Of a stretch of 64,000 nt of DNA, positions 16,688 to 25,093 are shown one piece after another. Numbering within the stretch: the first letter of the stretch is position 1; each line of letters starts with the position of its first letter. The notes below the pieces were generated by a model. The model ran no database searches and was not told the origin of the DNA. It was given only the letters and a program-made list of their open reading frames with translations. Where the stretch lies: NCBI RefSeq assembly GCF_009821115.1, contig NZ_VYTY01000014.1, forward strand, positions 1 to 64,000. The letters run 5' to 3'. The DNA comes from Nitrincola alkalisediminis (GTDB lineage: Bacteria; Pseudomonadota; Gammaproteobacteria; Pseudomonadales; Balneatricaceae). The position numbers were made by a program, and so were the translations under genes.

Positions 16688-17683
16688 TTAGTTATTTGGG
16701 CGAGGTATACCAAACTCTTCAGGCGAGTTTTTAGAGAAACCTGCGTCATGCACTAACCAAGATGATACTGAGCGATAGCTGTCAAGGAACTGACGTGCTT
16801 CATCACCAGAAATGTTCATCATGGTAAAGCCGCGACCGTTGATCAGGTCGACGAAGTCAGGATGCTCTGCACCTTTGCTATACGCATTGGTCAGTGTTTC
16901 TACAACACTGTCAGGCGTGCCATTTTTAACGAAGACACCAAAGAAGGGTCCCCAAGGCAAGTAAGAGCTAAAGCCAGGGATTTCATCGACGATTGGCGCA
17001 ACGCCGGGTAATAGATCGTTCGCTTCAACGTCGACGAGACCAATCGCTTTTAAGCGGCCTGCACGAATATGCTCAATGGCTGCACCGAGTACCGCTGGCA
17101 TAATATCAATTGTACCGCCTTGAAGTGCGGTTAAGGCAGGGCCGTCACCATCGTACGGGATGGTGGTTAAATCGACTTTAACTTGGCTGTCAAGCATGGC
17201 AAGGACGATGGATGTCAAACCGCCGGCACCGGTTGAGCCTGTACGGACTTTACCTGGGTTGGCTTTGGCGTATTCAACAAATTCAGTCATTGTATTGAAT
17301 GGAGCATCATTATGCGCAACAAAAATGGGGGTACCACGTGCAATAATGTTCACAGGGATCATATCGTTGTAATCGATATCCGCAAGTCCCAAGACCTTGT
17401 ACATCTGTGGGTTTTCGGCGCCCAGTAATAGTGTGTAGCCATCAGCGCGTCTGGATTCGACAAAGCGTGTTGCAATGACGCCAACGCCACCTGTTCTGTT
17501 TGATAAAATAATGCTTTTACCCAGCTCTTTTTCGACATGAGGCGTGATGGCTCTCATGACGGTGTCTGTTGAGCCACCCGCACCCCATTGAATGATGCCT
17601 TGAATGTCTTTAGTGGGGTAGTCAGCCAACGCGGCACTTGAAAAGGCGATAGCGGCAATCGCGCTTATTATTGTTTTTTTCAT
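16688..17683 (-). CDS. tctC: Tripartite tricarboxylate transporter, periplasmic binding protein (copy 1)
   Basis: A 331-residue Bug/TctC-type binding protein with a clear signal peptide (MKKTIISAIAAIAFSSAALA, cleavage before DYPT). The IQWGAGGSTDTVMR loop and the GSTGAGGLTSIV segment are the usual ligand-carboxylate contacts. It delivers substrate to TctAB. It closely resembles copy 2 at 18103 across its whole length, and is the copy adjacent to tctBA. A Lys/Arg-rich start and a good ribosome site (GGAGT) support the start chosen. Confidence 0.93.
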   Translation of the reverse strand: MKKTIISAIAAIAFSSAALADYPTKDIQGIIQWGAGGSTDTVMRAITPHVEKELGKSIILSNRTGGVGVIATRFVESRRADGYTLLLGAENPQMYKVLGLADIDYNDMIPVNIIARGTPIFVAHNDAPFNTMTEFVEYAKANPGKVRTGSTGAGGLTSIVLAMLDSQVKVDLTTIPYDGDGPALTALQGGTIDIMPAVLGAAIEHIRAGRLKAIGLVDVEANDLLPGVAPIVDEIPGFSSYLPWGPFFGVFVKNGTPDSVVETLTNAYSKGAEHPDFVDLINGRGFTMMNISGDEARQFLDSYRSVSSWLVHDAGFSKNSPEEFGIPRPNN

Positions 17684-18102
17684 AGGTTACTCCAATTATT
17701 ATCATTCTGACTAGCAAACAAATTTTCTCTCATTATAAACTCTATGTTAACAATGAGATACTTGTTTAAGGCTGATTGAAAAATGCTATTCTGATAGAAA
17801 GGCCTACAGAAATAACGATTCAGACTTGGTACGAAGTATTGTTTGGCCCGCGCCATAAGACAATTCCATTTTTCTGACAATAATATTGTATTTTTAGATA
17901 GCGATTAGATTTTTTGCATTTTTGAAATTTCTTTTATTTCTTAACTTATTGATTTATAAGTATATATTTTTCATTTTTTGTTAGTTTGATATTGGCTTTC
18001 AAGGGCATTATTCTATTTTAGTATGTGTGGCTCACTCGAGAAATCTGGCACTTACTCCTAAGAGATAAGCACCAGAAGGCTGCTTTTAAATGCTGTACTG
18101 CA
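17684..18102 (-). promoter_or_regulatory. AT-rich gap between the two tctC genes
   Basis: No convincing gene is present in these 419 bases. A stem-loop (TGGCACTTA / TAAGCACCA, 18046-18074, wobble pairs) lies just after tctC copy 2 on the minus strand. The remainder is strongly AT-rich and is the likely promoter of tctC copy 1, which suggests that tctC1-tctB-tctA can be transcribed separately from the upstream group. Confidence 0.45.
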
Positions 18103-19092
18103 TCAAGGCTTGGGTATTCCATACTCCTCAGGTGAGTGCTTTGAAAATCCGGCTTCATGAACAACCCAAGATGAGACAGAGCGATAGCTGCTTAAAAAGT
18201 CTTCCGCTTCTTTCCCAGAGGCATTCATGATGATGAAGCCACGGTTTTCCATTAATTCAACAAACTCTGGATGCTGTGCACCTTTGTTAAATGCGTTCAC
18301 TAACGTATCGACTGCCGCGTCGGGTGTGCCTTTTTTGACGAAAACACCAAAGAAAGGCCCCCAGGGTAAATAGTCTTTGAATCCAGGGAATTCATCGGTA
18401 ATCGGTGCGACCCCCGGAAGTACAGGATGGGACGCTGTGTCTACTAAACCAATGACCTTCATGCGCCCTGCTCGAACATGCTCAATTGCTGCGCCCAATA
18501 CGGCGGGCATAATATCGATTGCACCCCCTTGCAGAGCGGTCAACGCAGGGCCGTCACCATCGTAGGGAATGTTCGTTAATTCAATGCTTACCTGAGACTC
18601 CAGCATGGCCAATACGATGGAGGTTAATCCACCTGTACCCGTTGATCCAACTTTGACACTGCCGGGATTGGCCTTTGCATATTCAACCATTTCGGACATG
18701 GTGTTGTAGGGCGCATCGTTGTTTGCAACAAACATGGGAATGCCGCGTGCCAATAGATTAATGGGCACCATGTCGTTGTAATCGACATCCGCAAGACCAA
18801 GCACTTTATACATCTGTGGATTTTCAGCACCCATTAAAAGGGTATAGCCGTCAGCGCGTCGAGACTCTACATAGCGCATGGCAATAACCCCAACTCCGCC
18901 AGTACGATTCGATAAAACAATGCTTTTACCCAGTTCTTTTTCAACATGCGGGGTGACGGAGCGCATGACGGTGTCGGTTGAACCGCCAGCGCCCCATTGA
19001 ATAATTCCTTGAATATCTTTGGTTGGAAAGTCAGCCCACGCGCTAGCGGAAAGGGCGAGTGCTACAAAACTTGTCATTATTGTTTTTTTCAT
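18103..19092 (-). CDS. tctC: Tripartite tricarboxylate transporter, periplasmic binding protein (copy 2)
   Basis: A 329-residue paralogue of tctC copy 1, also with a signal peptide (MKKTIMTSFVALALSASAWA before DFPT). The binding-loop IQWGAGGSTDTVMR is identical. The start at 19092 is preferred because GGAG lies seven bases upstream; a TTG four codons earlier overlaps that site. It follows the shikimate dehydrogenase gene by about 80 bases, in the same direction. A tandem duplication with both copies intact suggests either dosage or slightly different ligands served by one TctAB channel. Confidence 0.92.
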   Translation of the reverse strand: MKKTIMTSFVALALSASAWADFPTKDIQGIIQWGAGGSTDTVMRSVTPHVEKELGKSIVLSNRTGGVGVIAMRYVESRRADGYTLLMGAENPQMYKVLGLADVDYNDMVPINLLARGIPMFVANNDAPYNTMSEMVEYAKANPGSVKVGSTGTGGLTSIVLAMLESQVSIELTNIPYDGDGPALTALQGGAIDIMPAVLGAAIEHVRAGRMKVIGLVDTASHPVLPGVAPITDEFPGFKDYLPWGPFFGVFVKKGTPDAAVDTLVNAFNKGAQHPEFVELMENRGFIIMNASGKEAEDFLSSYRSVSSWVVHEAGFSKHSPEEYGIPKP

Positions 19093-19171
19093 GTTTTTCT
19101 CCAAAGTGTTTGTCGGTTTTTAATGCTCAGGTGTGGCGTATCTGAGTCATGTTCATCGCGTTATCAATGAG

Positions 19172-19981
19172 CTATTTTGTGTGTTGTGCAACACCTCCTG
19201 TCACCATAAAATCAACCAGTATTTCCGCTTCAGCATTAAACATCCCGGCACCGACCATGGTGTTGCAGCCCAATGAACGGGCATATTCAACCATCGGAGA
19301 GATTTCGGGTTTGGTGATCGCATCGGCAATAAATTGGTGGGGTAAAAGCTTTTCAACTTCAACAGGGTAGGGGTCATTGGGTCGCATACCCACGGGAGTA
19401 ACATTGGCAATTAAGTCATACCCTTCAGGGTTGGTCGAACCTAGGCTGGCTTGTCCTGGAAAGTGTAGATTCAGTGCGTTGATCAGGCGTTCAAGACGTT
19501 GAGTGTCGACGTCATACACCGACAGGTGTGTGGCACCGCGTTGAAGTATTTCAAACGCAACCGCAGATCCGGCTCCACCTGCACCTATTAACAATGCACG
19601 TTTATTGAATACAGAGAAGCCCTCCTTCTCTATGCCGTCTAGATAGCCAAGCCCATCGACATTGTCCCCGTGCAAAAGGCCGTCTTCCGACTTATGAATG
19701 ATATTGACGGAGCCAATAAACTGAGCCCGCTCAGACACCTGATCGCATACATCAAGTGAAGGGATTTTATGAGGAATGGTTATGACAAACCCTTTCACAT
19801 TCTGGACCTGTTTTAGCGCATGAATGACACCTGCAAAGTCGTTAGACGAAACGTGAAAGGGTGGCACTTGTGCATTGATTCCACGTTGATGCAAAAGGGC
19901 GGTTAAAAATTGGGGCGATCTGACTTGAGCAATCGGATCCCCCAAAATGGGGTAGAGTTGGGTTTCACCGTTTAAAAACAT
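19172..19981 (-). CDS. Shikimate dehydrogenase-family protein, probably catabolic and NAD-linked
   Basis: A 269-residue AroE-superfamily enzyme. The catalytic pair is present: K72 (TIPHK) and D109 (GDNVDGLGY). The Rossmann GAGGAGSA is at 133-140. The residue ending the second beta strand is D157 (SVYDVD), not the NRT-type basic motif of biosynthetic AroE, which points to NAD rather than NADP and so to oxidation of shikimate or quinate. The N-terminal pocket reads RSPQFLT in place of the usual SPxxHN. The ATG at 19981 follows AAGGAG and lies 14 bases after the flavoprotein stop; an upstream start would overlap that gene. Product 3-dehydroshikimate would feed QuiC. It may belong to the RifI-like branch; that needs a tree. 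Confidence 0.85.
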   Translation of the reverse strand: MFLNGETQLYPILGDPIAQVRSPQFLTALLHQRGINAQVPPFHVSSNDFAGVIHALKQVQNVKGFVITIPHKIPSLDVCDQVSERAQFIGSVNIIHKSEDGLLHGDNVDGLGYLDGIEKEGFSVFNKRALLIGAGGAGSAVAFEILQRGATHLSVYDVDTQRLERLINALNLHFPGQASLGSTNPEGYDLIANVTPVGMRPNDPYPVEVEKLLPHQFIADAITKPEISPMVEYARSLGCNTMVGAGMFNAEAEILVDFMVTGGVAQHTK

Positions 19982-19994
19982 GGTATTGGCTCCT

Positions 19995-21734
19995 TTATTT
20001 GTTGTTATTGCGTTGCGAAAGTGTGAATTGGTGTTCAATGGCTAAGTAAGCAAACACGATGGCTGGACCGATTGTGATGCCAGGACCTGGATAGGTGCCG
20101 CCCATAATTGAATCTAAATCATTACCGCAGGCATACAGGCGGGGAATGGGCTGATCATCACGCTTGAGCAATTGTCCATTAGCGTTGCCCTTAAAGCCCT
20201 TTGCCGCACCAATATCACCTGCGTAGAGCTTGACCGCGTAATAAGGGGCTTGGCTAAGCTTGCCTAAGGTTGGGTTGGGTGTATGGTGTGGATCACCGTT
20301 GGCGCGCTGGTATACATTTGAGCCTCGATGAAAAGAGAGATCTATACCCGTTTCAGCGCTTTGGTTGATCTGCCTGATGCTCTCAATGAGATACTTAGAT
20401 TGAGTCCCTGTTTTTTCGGCTAATTCTTCCAACGAGTCAGCTTTAATCAAGTAGCCATCGTCAATATAGGGGCGAAGGTCGTCACCGCCTAAACGCACCA
20501 TACCTAACCCATACTTAGCTATCGCGTTTGCATCGGCAATGATCCATGCGGTCTGAGTGTTAGCACCCCCTTTGAGCATCTCTTTGACAAAGTCGTGATA
20601 GGACAGGCTTTCGTTGACAAAGCGTTGTCCCTCATTGTTAACACATAGGGTCCCCGGCTTGCTGCGATCAAAAACAAAATGGGGAAAAACGGCGATTGAT
20701 CCATCTGCCCGCTGTCGAATCGAGACCGGCGCATAAAAAGAAGGTTGATCAGCATCGTCATCATAATAGGCACCTAGGGCTTCGACTTGATCATGAAGAT
20801 TACTCGTATTGCCGGGTGCGCTTGGGCTGTAGGCTGATAAACCACTTGGCATCAATTGCTGACGGCGTTGGGCGTGACGAGAAAATCCACCGGATGCCAA
20901 AATCAACCCATGCTGTATGTTCAGACGTTTGCTTTGCCCTGCTTGTGTTAACTGGATGGAATCAACTCCGCCATCCTGAGCTGAGTTTATTGCGGTCAAT
21001 TCGGTTTCAGTGACTAAATAAACGTTTCGATCCAAGGCGGATTTCAACATGCGCGCGATCAGTGCATGCCCCATTACGCTGCGTGAGGTTTGCTTAAACC
21101 GGATACGGTCATACAGATAGTTGAGCAGGAGTTTAACCGTGTAGGCAAAGGATTTGGGACTTTTGAAGCGCTTGAGTAGATGACCTATGTCTTCACGATT
21201 AACCATCATCCCACCGAGCACTGTGAATTCAGGGATAGGGGGGCGCAATAAAGATAGATGAGTGCCCAAGGCCCGACCAACATAGGGTAGGGGCTCTAAG
21301 GCGCGTCCACATGTTGTGGCATGAGGCAGGTCGGCCAGGTAGTCAGGATGAAAGCCACAGGCGCGAAACGCAACCTCAGTGTGATCAACTAGGGTATGAA
21401 TTGCGTTGGCAGAAGCGCTGACAAAGGCTTCGCGTTGACTCCGATCACTGAACTCACCCACTGCTGCATCTAAAAAGGTCATGACCTTTTCAAAGGAGTC
21501 GTCTGTTGCTGTGTCGGCTAAATAACGCGTTAAGGGTGCCCAAGTGGTGCCCCCTGACAGGGCCGTAGTGCCGCCTACATACTCCGTTCGCTCAACGATC
21601 AGAACTTTAAAGCCCTTGATGGCGGCGAATAGTGCGGCGGCCATGCCGCCCGCGCCAGAGCCAATAACCACTTGGTCGAAGACCTCATCGTTCTTTAATG
21701 CGTTAAAGGATGTTGTGGCGTAGAGCGTGGGCAT
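19995..21734 (-). CDS. KstD-like FAD-dependent dehydrogenase (flavoprotein 1)
   Basis: A 579-residue flavoprotein of the fumarate reductase / 3-ketosteroid delta-1-dehydrogenase superfamily. The FAD dinucleotide fold is VVIGSGAGGMAAALFAA near residue 20, followed by GGTTALSGG. The C-terminal YPGPGITIGPA block carries the Tyr and Gly that abstract and stabilise hydrogen next to a ketone in KstD enzymes. No signal peptide, so cytoplasmic. Family chemistry is insertion of a C=C bond alpha-beta to a ring ketone, with electrons passed to quinone or another acceptor. The ATG at 21734 has CAGGAG upstream. It heads the minus-strand group with the shikimate dehydrogenase and tct genes and diverges from the IclR gene. 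Substrate unknown. Confidence 0.82.
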   Translation of the reverse strand: MPTLYATTSFNALKNDEVFDQVVIGSGAGGMAAALFAAIKGFKVLIVERTEYVGGTTALSGGTTWAPLTRYLADTATDDSFEKVMTFLDAAVGEFSDRSQREAFVSASANAIHTLVDHTEVAFRACGFHPDYLADLPHATTCGRALEPLPYVGRALGTHLSLLRPPIPEFTVLGGMMVNREDIGHLLKRFKSPKSFAYTVKLLLNYLYDRIRFKQTSRSVMGHALIARMLKSALDRNVYLVTETELTAINSAQDGGVDSIQLTQAGQSKRLNIQHGLILASGGFSRHAQRRQQLMPSGLSAYSPSAPGNTSNLHDQVEALGAYYDDDADQPSFYAPVSIRQRADGSIAVFPHFVFDRSKPGTLCVNNEGQRFVNESLSYHDFVKEMLKGGANTQTAWIIADANAIAKYGLGMVRLGGDDLRPYIDDGYLIKADSLEELAEKTGTQSKYLIESIRQINQSAETGIDLSFHRGSNVYQRANGDPHHTPNPTLGKLSQAPYYAVKLYAGDIGAAKGFKGNANGQLLKRDDQPIPRLYACGNDLDSIMGGTYPGPGITIGPAIVFAYLAIEHQFTLSQRNNNK

Positions 21735-21911
21735 AGTGTTCTCCTGCATGGGGTGCTCGTGACTGAGCGCTTTGTTATATTTTTTGCATCATTTCATAAA
21801 ATGGAAACAGTTTCAACTTTAAAAAATGTTTTACAAGTGGAGAATTTTTGGTATTGTAAATACAATGACTCATTGAAATTGACTTCAGGCTGAAGCAAAG
21901 AGGTGAGTTAT

Positions 21912-22715
21912 ATGAGCAGTGCGTTAAATCGAGCGTTGTCTTTGCTCGAATACATGGTGATGTGCCCAATGGGGGCGACGGTGAGTGATATTGCTAAAAC
22001 ACTCGATATGCCGATCAGTGGGGTGCATCGACTGTTAAAAGAATTGGAAAGTATTGGGTACGTCCGACAAAACCGGAATATGGGCGAGTACGAGCTGACC
22101 ATAAAGCTTGCGTCCTTAGGCCTTGCCTTTTTAGGTCAGACCGGCATTGCCGATATTAGCCAGCCAATACTGGATGGTTTGGCCGCCAAATGCGGAGAGC
22201 TCGTGCGGTTATCCTTAGCCGACGGTGAGCAATTGATTTGGGTGGGCGTCGCTCAAGGTGCGACATCTGGACTGAGGTATGACCCAGGCAGTGAGCAAGG
22301 GCAGGTGGTGCACTTGGCGTCGTCTGCTGGTGGGCAAGCGTGGTTGGCTGAAATGTCAGATGAAGAAGCCATCGCCCGCGTGATGAAGCAAGGCTTACTC
22401 AAGCCTTTACAGCCAGGGCAGTCGGCCCCCACGACGGTCAAAGATTTATTGTCCGTACTGGCAGAGGTGCGTACTCAGGGCTACAGCCGTAATGCGGATA
22501 GTTTTTTAGCCGGGATGGCGGCGATGGCAAAAGTCATACACAGCCCATCAACGGGTGCGCCCATCGGCGTTGTCAGTATCGCCGGCCCCTCTGTGAGGCT
22601 GACGCTTCAGCGGATGGAGACACTGGTTCCGGCACTGTATGACGCTGCAAAAGAATTAGGAGAGGCGAGTCGAGCCTCAGTGTATTTTTCAAAAATTGTG
22701 ACAACACCAGATTAG
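21912..22715 (+). CDS. IclR-family transcriptional regulator
   Basis: A 267-residue IclR regulator. The N-terminal winged helix (ALNRALSLLEYMV...TVSDIAKTLDMPISGVHRLLKELESIGYV) is followed by a GAF-like effector domain (from about residue 80: VRLSLADGEQLIWVG). The ATG at 21912 has GAGGTGA at proper spacing. It lies between the two flavoprotein genes and diverges from one of them, so it very likely controls both. IclR regulators often sense aromatic or hydroaromatic acids (PcaR, PobR, PcaU). Confidence 0.92.
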   Translation: MSSALNRALSLLEYMVMCPMGATVSDIAKTLDMPISGVHRLLKELESIGYVRQNRNMGEYELTIKLASLGLAFLGQTGIADISQPILDGLAAKCGELVRLSLADGEQLIWVGVAQGATSGLRYDPGSEQGQVVHLASSAGGQAWLAEMSDEEAIARVMKQGLLKPLQPGQSAPTTVKDLLSVLAEVRTQGYSRNADSFLAGMAAMAKVIHSPSTGAPIGVVSIAGPSVRLTLQRMETLVPALYDAAKELGEASRASVYFSKIVTTPD

Positions 22716-22721
22716 GAACAG

Positions 22722-24443
22722 ATGATGCAAGATCAGCCCTCAAGCCAATCGAAAATCGAGAAAAATTGGGACTTAATTATCATTGGATCGGGGGCTGGAG
22801 GCATGTCGACGGCGGTCGTTGCAGCTCATCAAGGCCTTAAAGTTTTGGTGTTGGAAAAAGCAGCCGTTATTGGCGGTACCTCTGCGTGGTCAGGTGGCTG
22901 GTTATGGGTTCCAGGAAACCCTTTGGCGAAAGCCGCAGGTATCCACGAACTAGAGGGAGCCCCTAAAACCTATATTAACAGTGTACTGGGGTATGAAAGC
23001 CAAGATCCTCGTATCGACCATTTTTTGGAAAAAGGCCCTGAGATGGTCGAGTTTTTCCAATCCCATACGGCGCTTAAGTTTATTGATGGCAACCGAGTAC
23101 CGGACTTTCATGAAGTTCCTGGAGCCCTTGCTGGCGGACGTTCGGTAGCCGCGGCCCCATTTGATGGTAAGCAACTGGGGGCTTGGATACATCAGTTACG
23201 GTCACCTTTAAGTGTCCTGTCATTACAGGGTATGGGGATTGCAAGTGGTCAAGACCTCAAGCATTTTTTTGATGCGACCCGCTCACTCAAATCGGCTTGG
23301 TATGTCACTAAGCGTTTGAGTCAGCACCTGTGGGATCTGATTCGCTTTCGACGCGGAATGCAGTTGGTGAATGGGAATGCGTTAATGGCGGCTTTGCTTA
23401 AAAGCGCATTGGATCGAAAGGTTGAAATTCAAACATCTGCGCTGGTGCTAGCGCTGCAGACAGAAAATGAGCGTGTGACGGGCTTAAAGGCCGTGATTCA
23501 AGGGCAAACCCTGTCTTTGACTGCGCGCTGTGGCGTTGTGATTGCAGCAGGAGGCTTTCCTCATGATCCGCAGCGACAACGCGAACTCTTTCCCGCTAGA
23601 GCAGGGCATCGGCATTTCTCGGCGGCTCCGAAAGCCAATACCGGTGACGGGTTACGTTTAGCGGAGAGTATCGGTGTCACGATACAGGACTCGCTTGTGC
23701 AAGCGGGTGCTTGGGCACCGGTGTCCGTTGTGCCGAGTGCGGATCAAAGCGGAATTCATTTCCCGCACTTAATTGAGCGCGCGAAGCCTGGGATTATTGC
23801 AGTGACACGTCAAGGGCGTCGCTTTGTAAGCGAGGCCGAATCCTATCATGATTTTATGCGTGCTTTATTTGACGTGACCTGTGAAGGGGAAGAGCCCGAA
23901 TGCTGGCTAATTGCCGATCATAAAGCCCAGCGTCGCTGGGGGCTGGGGTGGGCGAAACCCTTTCCTTTTCCGTTATCGCCTTATGTGCGTTCAGGCTATC
24001 TTAAATCTGGGCGAACGCTCACAGAATTGGCTGAGCAGTGTGGAATCGATGCCGACACCTTGAATCACACACTCAAGCGTTTTAATGCCGATGCGGAAAA
24101 GGGCATCGATACTGAGTTTCATCGAGGTGAATCACCCTATAACCGTGTTCAAGGTGACCCTGATCATCGGCCTAACCCATCCTTGGCTCCCTTACATCAG
24201 GGGCCCTTTTATGCCGTCAAAATTCAGTCAGGTAGTCTGGGAACCTTTGCAGGTATTCCAACCGATACCCATGCACGGGTGCTCAATGCCAATGGCCAGG
24301 TTACTCCGGGCCTGTACGCGGTGGGTAATGACATGTCGAGTATTTTCAACGGTCACTACCCCAGTGGTGGCATTACCCTAGGGCCAGCAATGACCTTTGG
24401 TTACATCGCAGCACTGCATGCCGCGTCTCAATCGCTCTCCTAA
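22722..24443 (+). CDS. KstD-like FAD-dependent dehydrogenase (flavoprotein 2)
   Basis: A 573-residue paralogue of the flavoprotein encoded at 19995. FAD fold LIIIGSGAGGMSTAVVAA near residue 20, GGTSAWSGG, and the C-terminal HYPSGGITLGPAMTFGY, which keeps the Tyr and Gly of the KstD active site although the loop sequence differs from flavoprotein 1 (YPSGG against YPGPG). Cytoplasmic. It follows iclR by six bases and precedes the NIPSNAP and TIM-barrel genes by 20 and 12 bases. Two related desaturases in one cluster would allow stepwise oxidation of a cyclohexanone ring, but the actual substrate is unknown. Confidence 0.82.
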   Translation: MMQDQPSSQSKIEKNWDLIIIGSGAGGMSTAVVAAHQGLKVLVLEKAAVIGGTSAWSGGWLWVPGNPLAKAAGIHELEGAPKTYINSVLGYESQDPRIDHFLEKGPEMVEFFQSHTALKFIDGNRVPDFHEVPGALAGGRSVAAAPFDGKQLGAWIHQLRSPLSVLSLQGMGIASGQDLKHFFDATRSLKSAWYVTKRLSQHLWDLIRFRRGMQLVNGNALMAALLKSALDRKVEIQTSALVLALQTENERVTGLKAVIQGQTLSLTARCGVVIAAGGFPHDPQRQRELFPARAGHRHFSAAPKANTGDGLRLAESIGVTIQDSLVQAGAWAPVSVVPSADQSGIHFPHLIERAKPGIIAVTRQGRRFVSEAESYHDFMRALFDVTCEGEEPECWLIADHKAQRRWGLGWAKPFPFPLSPYVRSGYLKSGRTLTELAEQCGIDADTLNHTLKRFNADAEKGIDTEFHRGESPYNRVQGDPDHRPNPSLAPLHQGPFYAVKIQSGSLGTFAGIPTDTHARVLNANGQVTPGLYAVGNDMSSIFNGHYPSGGITLGPAMTFGYIAALHAASQSLS

Positions 24444-24463
24444 AATTAAATAAAGAGGTTTCT

Positions 24464-25081
24464 ATGCAATATTATGAATTAACCACCTTAAAAACGGTTA
24501 TTTTTGGGGCTGGTAAAGCGGCTCCAGGTATACAAGAATTTTTGGCCGCGCCTGATGCGCAAGGAACCCTGTTGGGTGCTTGGTTTTCAGATATTGGCAG
24601 CTTGAATGAAGTGTATCTGCTTAAAGGCTTTGAAAATTACGACGCATTGATTGCTGAGCGTAAGCGGGTACGCTTGTCCGACAACCCCTTTAACTGTGTT
24701 GATCTATTGTTAAATATTGATATGCAAAGTTACTTACCCTTTGATTTTATGCCACCTGTACAAACGGGTGAGTTTGGCAAGGTGTATGAGATTCGGACAT
24801 ACCATACTCGCTTAAATGGACTGGCCCCGACCATTGAAAAATGGCGTGAAGCGGTGCCTGCGCGAGCTGAAATGTCTGCACTGACGATTGCGATGTATGC
24901 CATTGACGGCAGCCCTCGTTTTACACAAATTTGGCCCTATGCCTCGGCCAATGAGCGTGCAGAGGTACGTGCTAAATCTGTAGCGGAGGGCGTGTGGCCA
25001 CCAAAAGGAGGACCTGATTGGCTGACGTCGGATATGACGTCGACCTTAGCGATTCCGATGCCTTTCTCTCCTTTACAGTAA
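24464..25081 (+). CDS. NIPSNAP-family protein (two ferredoxin-like repeats)
   Basis: A 205-residue protein with two NIPSNAP modules: residues 1-95 (YYELTTLKTVIFGAG...GAWFSDIGSLNEVYLLKGFENYDALIAER) and 100-200 (GKVYEIRTYHTRLNGLAPTIEKW...IWPYASANERAEVRAK). The fold is a dimeric alpha-beta barrel also used by small monooxygenases and isomerases, but NIPSNAP proteins in bacteria have no settled function. No metal or cofactor motif is evident. Its position between a KstD-like flavoprotein and a TIM-barrel isomerase suggests a role in the same pathway, perhaps binding or tautomerising an unstable ketone. Confidence 0.8.
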   Translation: MQYYELTTLKTVIFGAGKAAPGIQEFLAAPDAQGTLLGAWFSDIGSLNEVYLLKGFENYDALIAERKRVRLSDNPFNCVDLLLNIDMQSYLPFDFMPPVQTGEFGKVYEIRTYHTRLNGLAPTIEKWREAVPARAEMSALTIAMYAIDGSPRFTQIWPYASANERAEVRAKSVAEGVWPPKGGPDWLTSDMTSTLAIPMPFSPLQ

Positions 25082-25093
25082 AGGAGAGGGGAG

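Noticed and set aside
17680-17880. Minus-strand open frame overlapping the tctC1 start region
   Set aside because: It lies in AT-rich promoter sequence, overlaps the start of a well-supported gene and has no domain or ribosome site.
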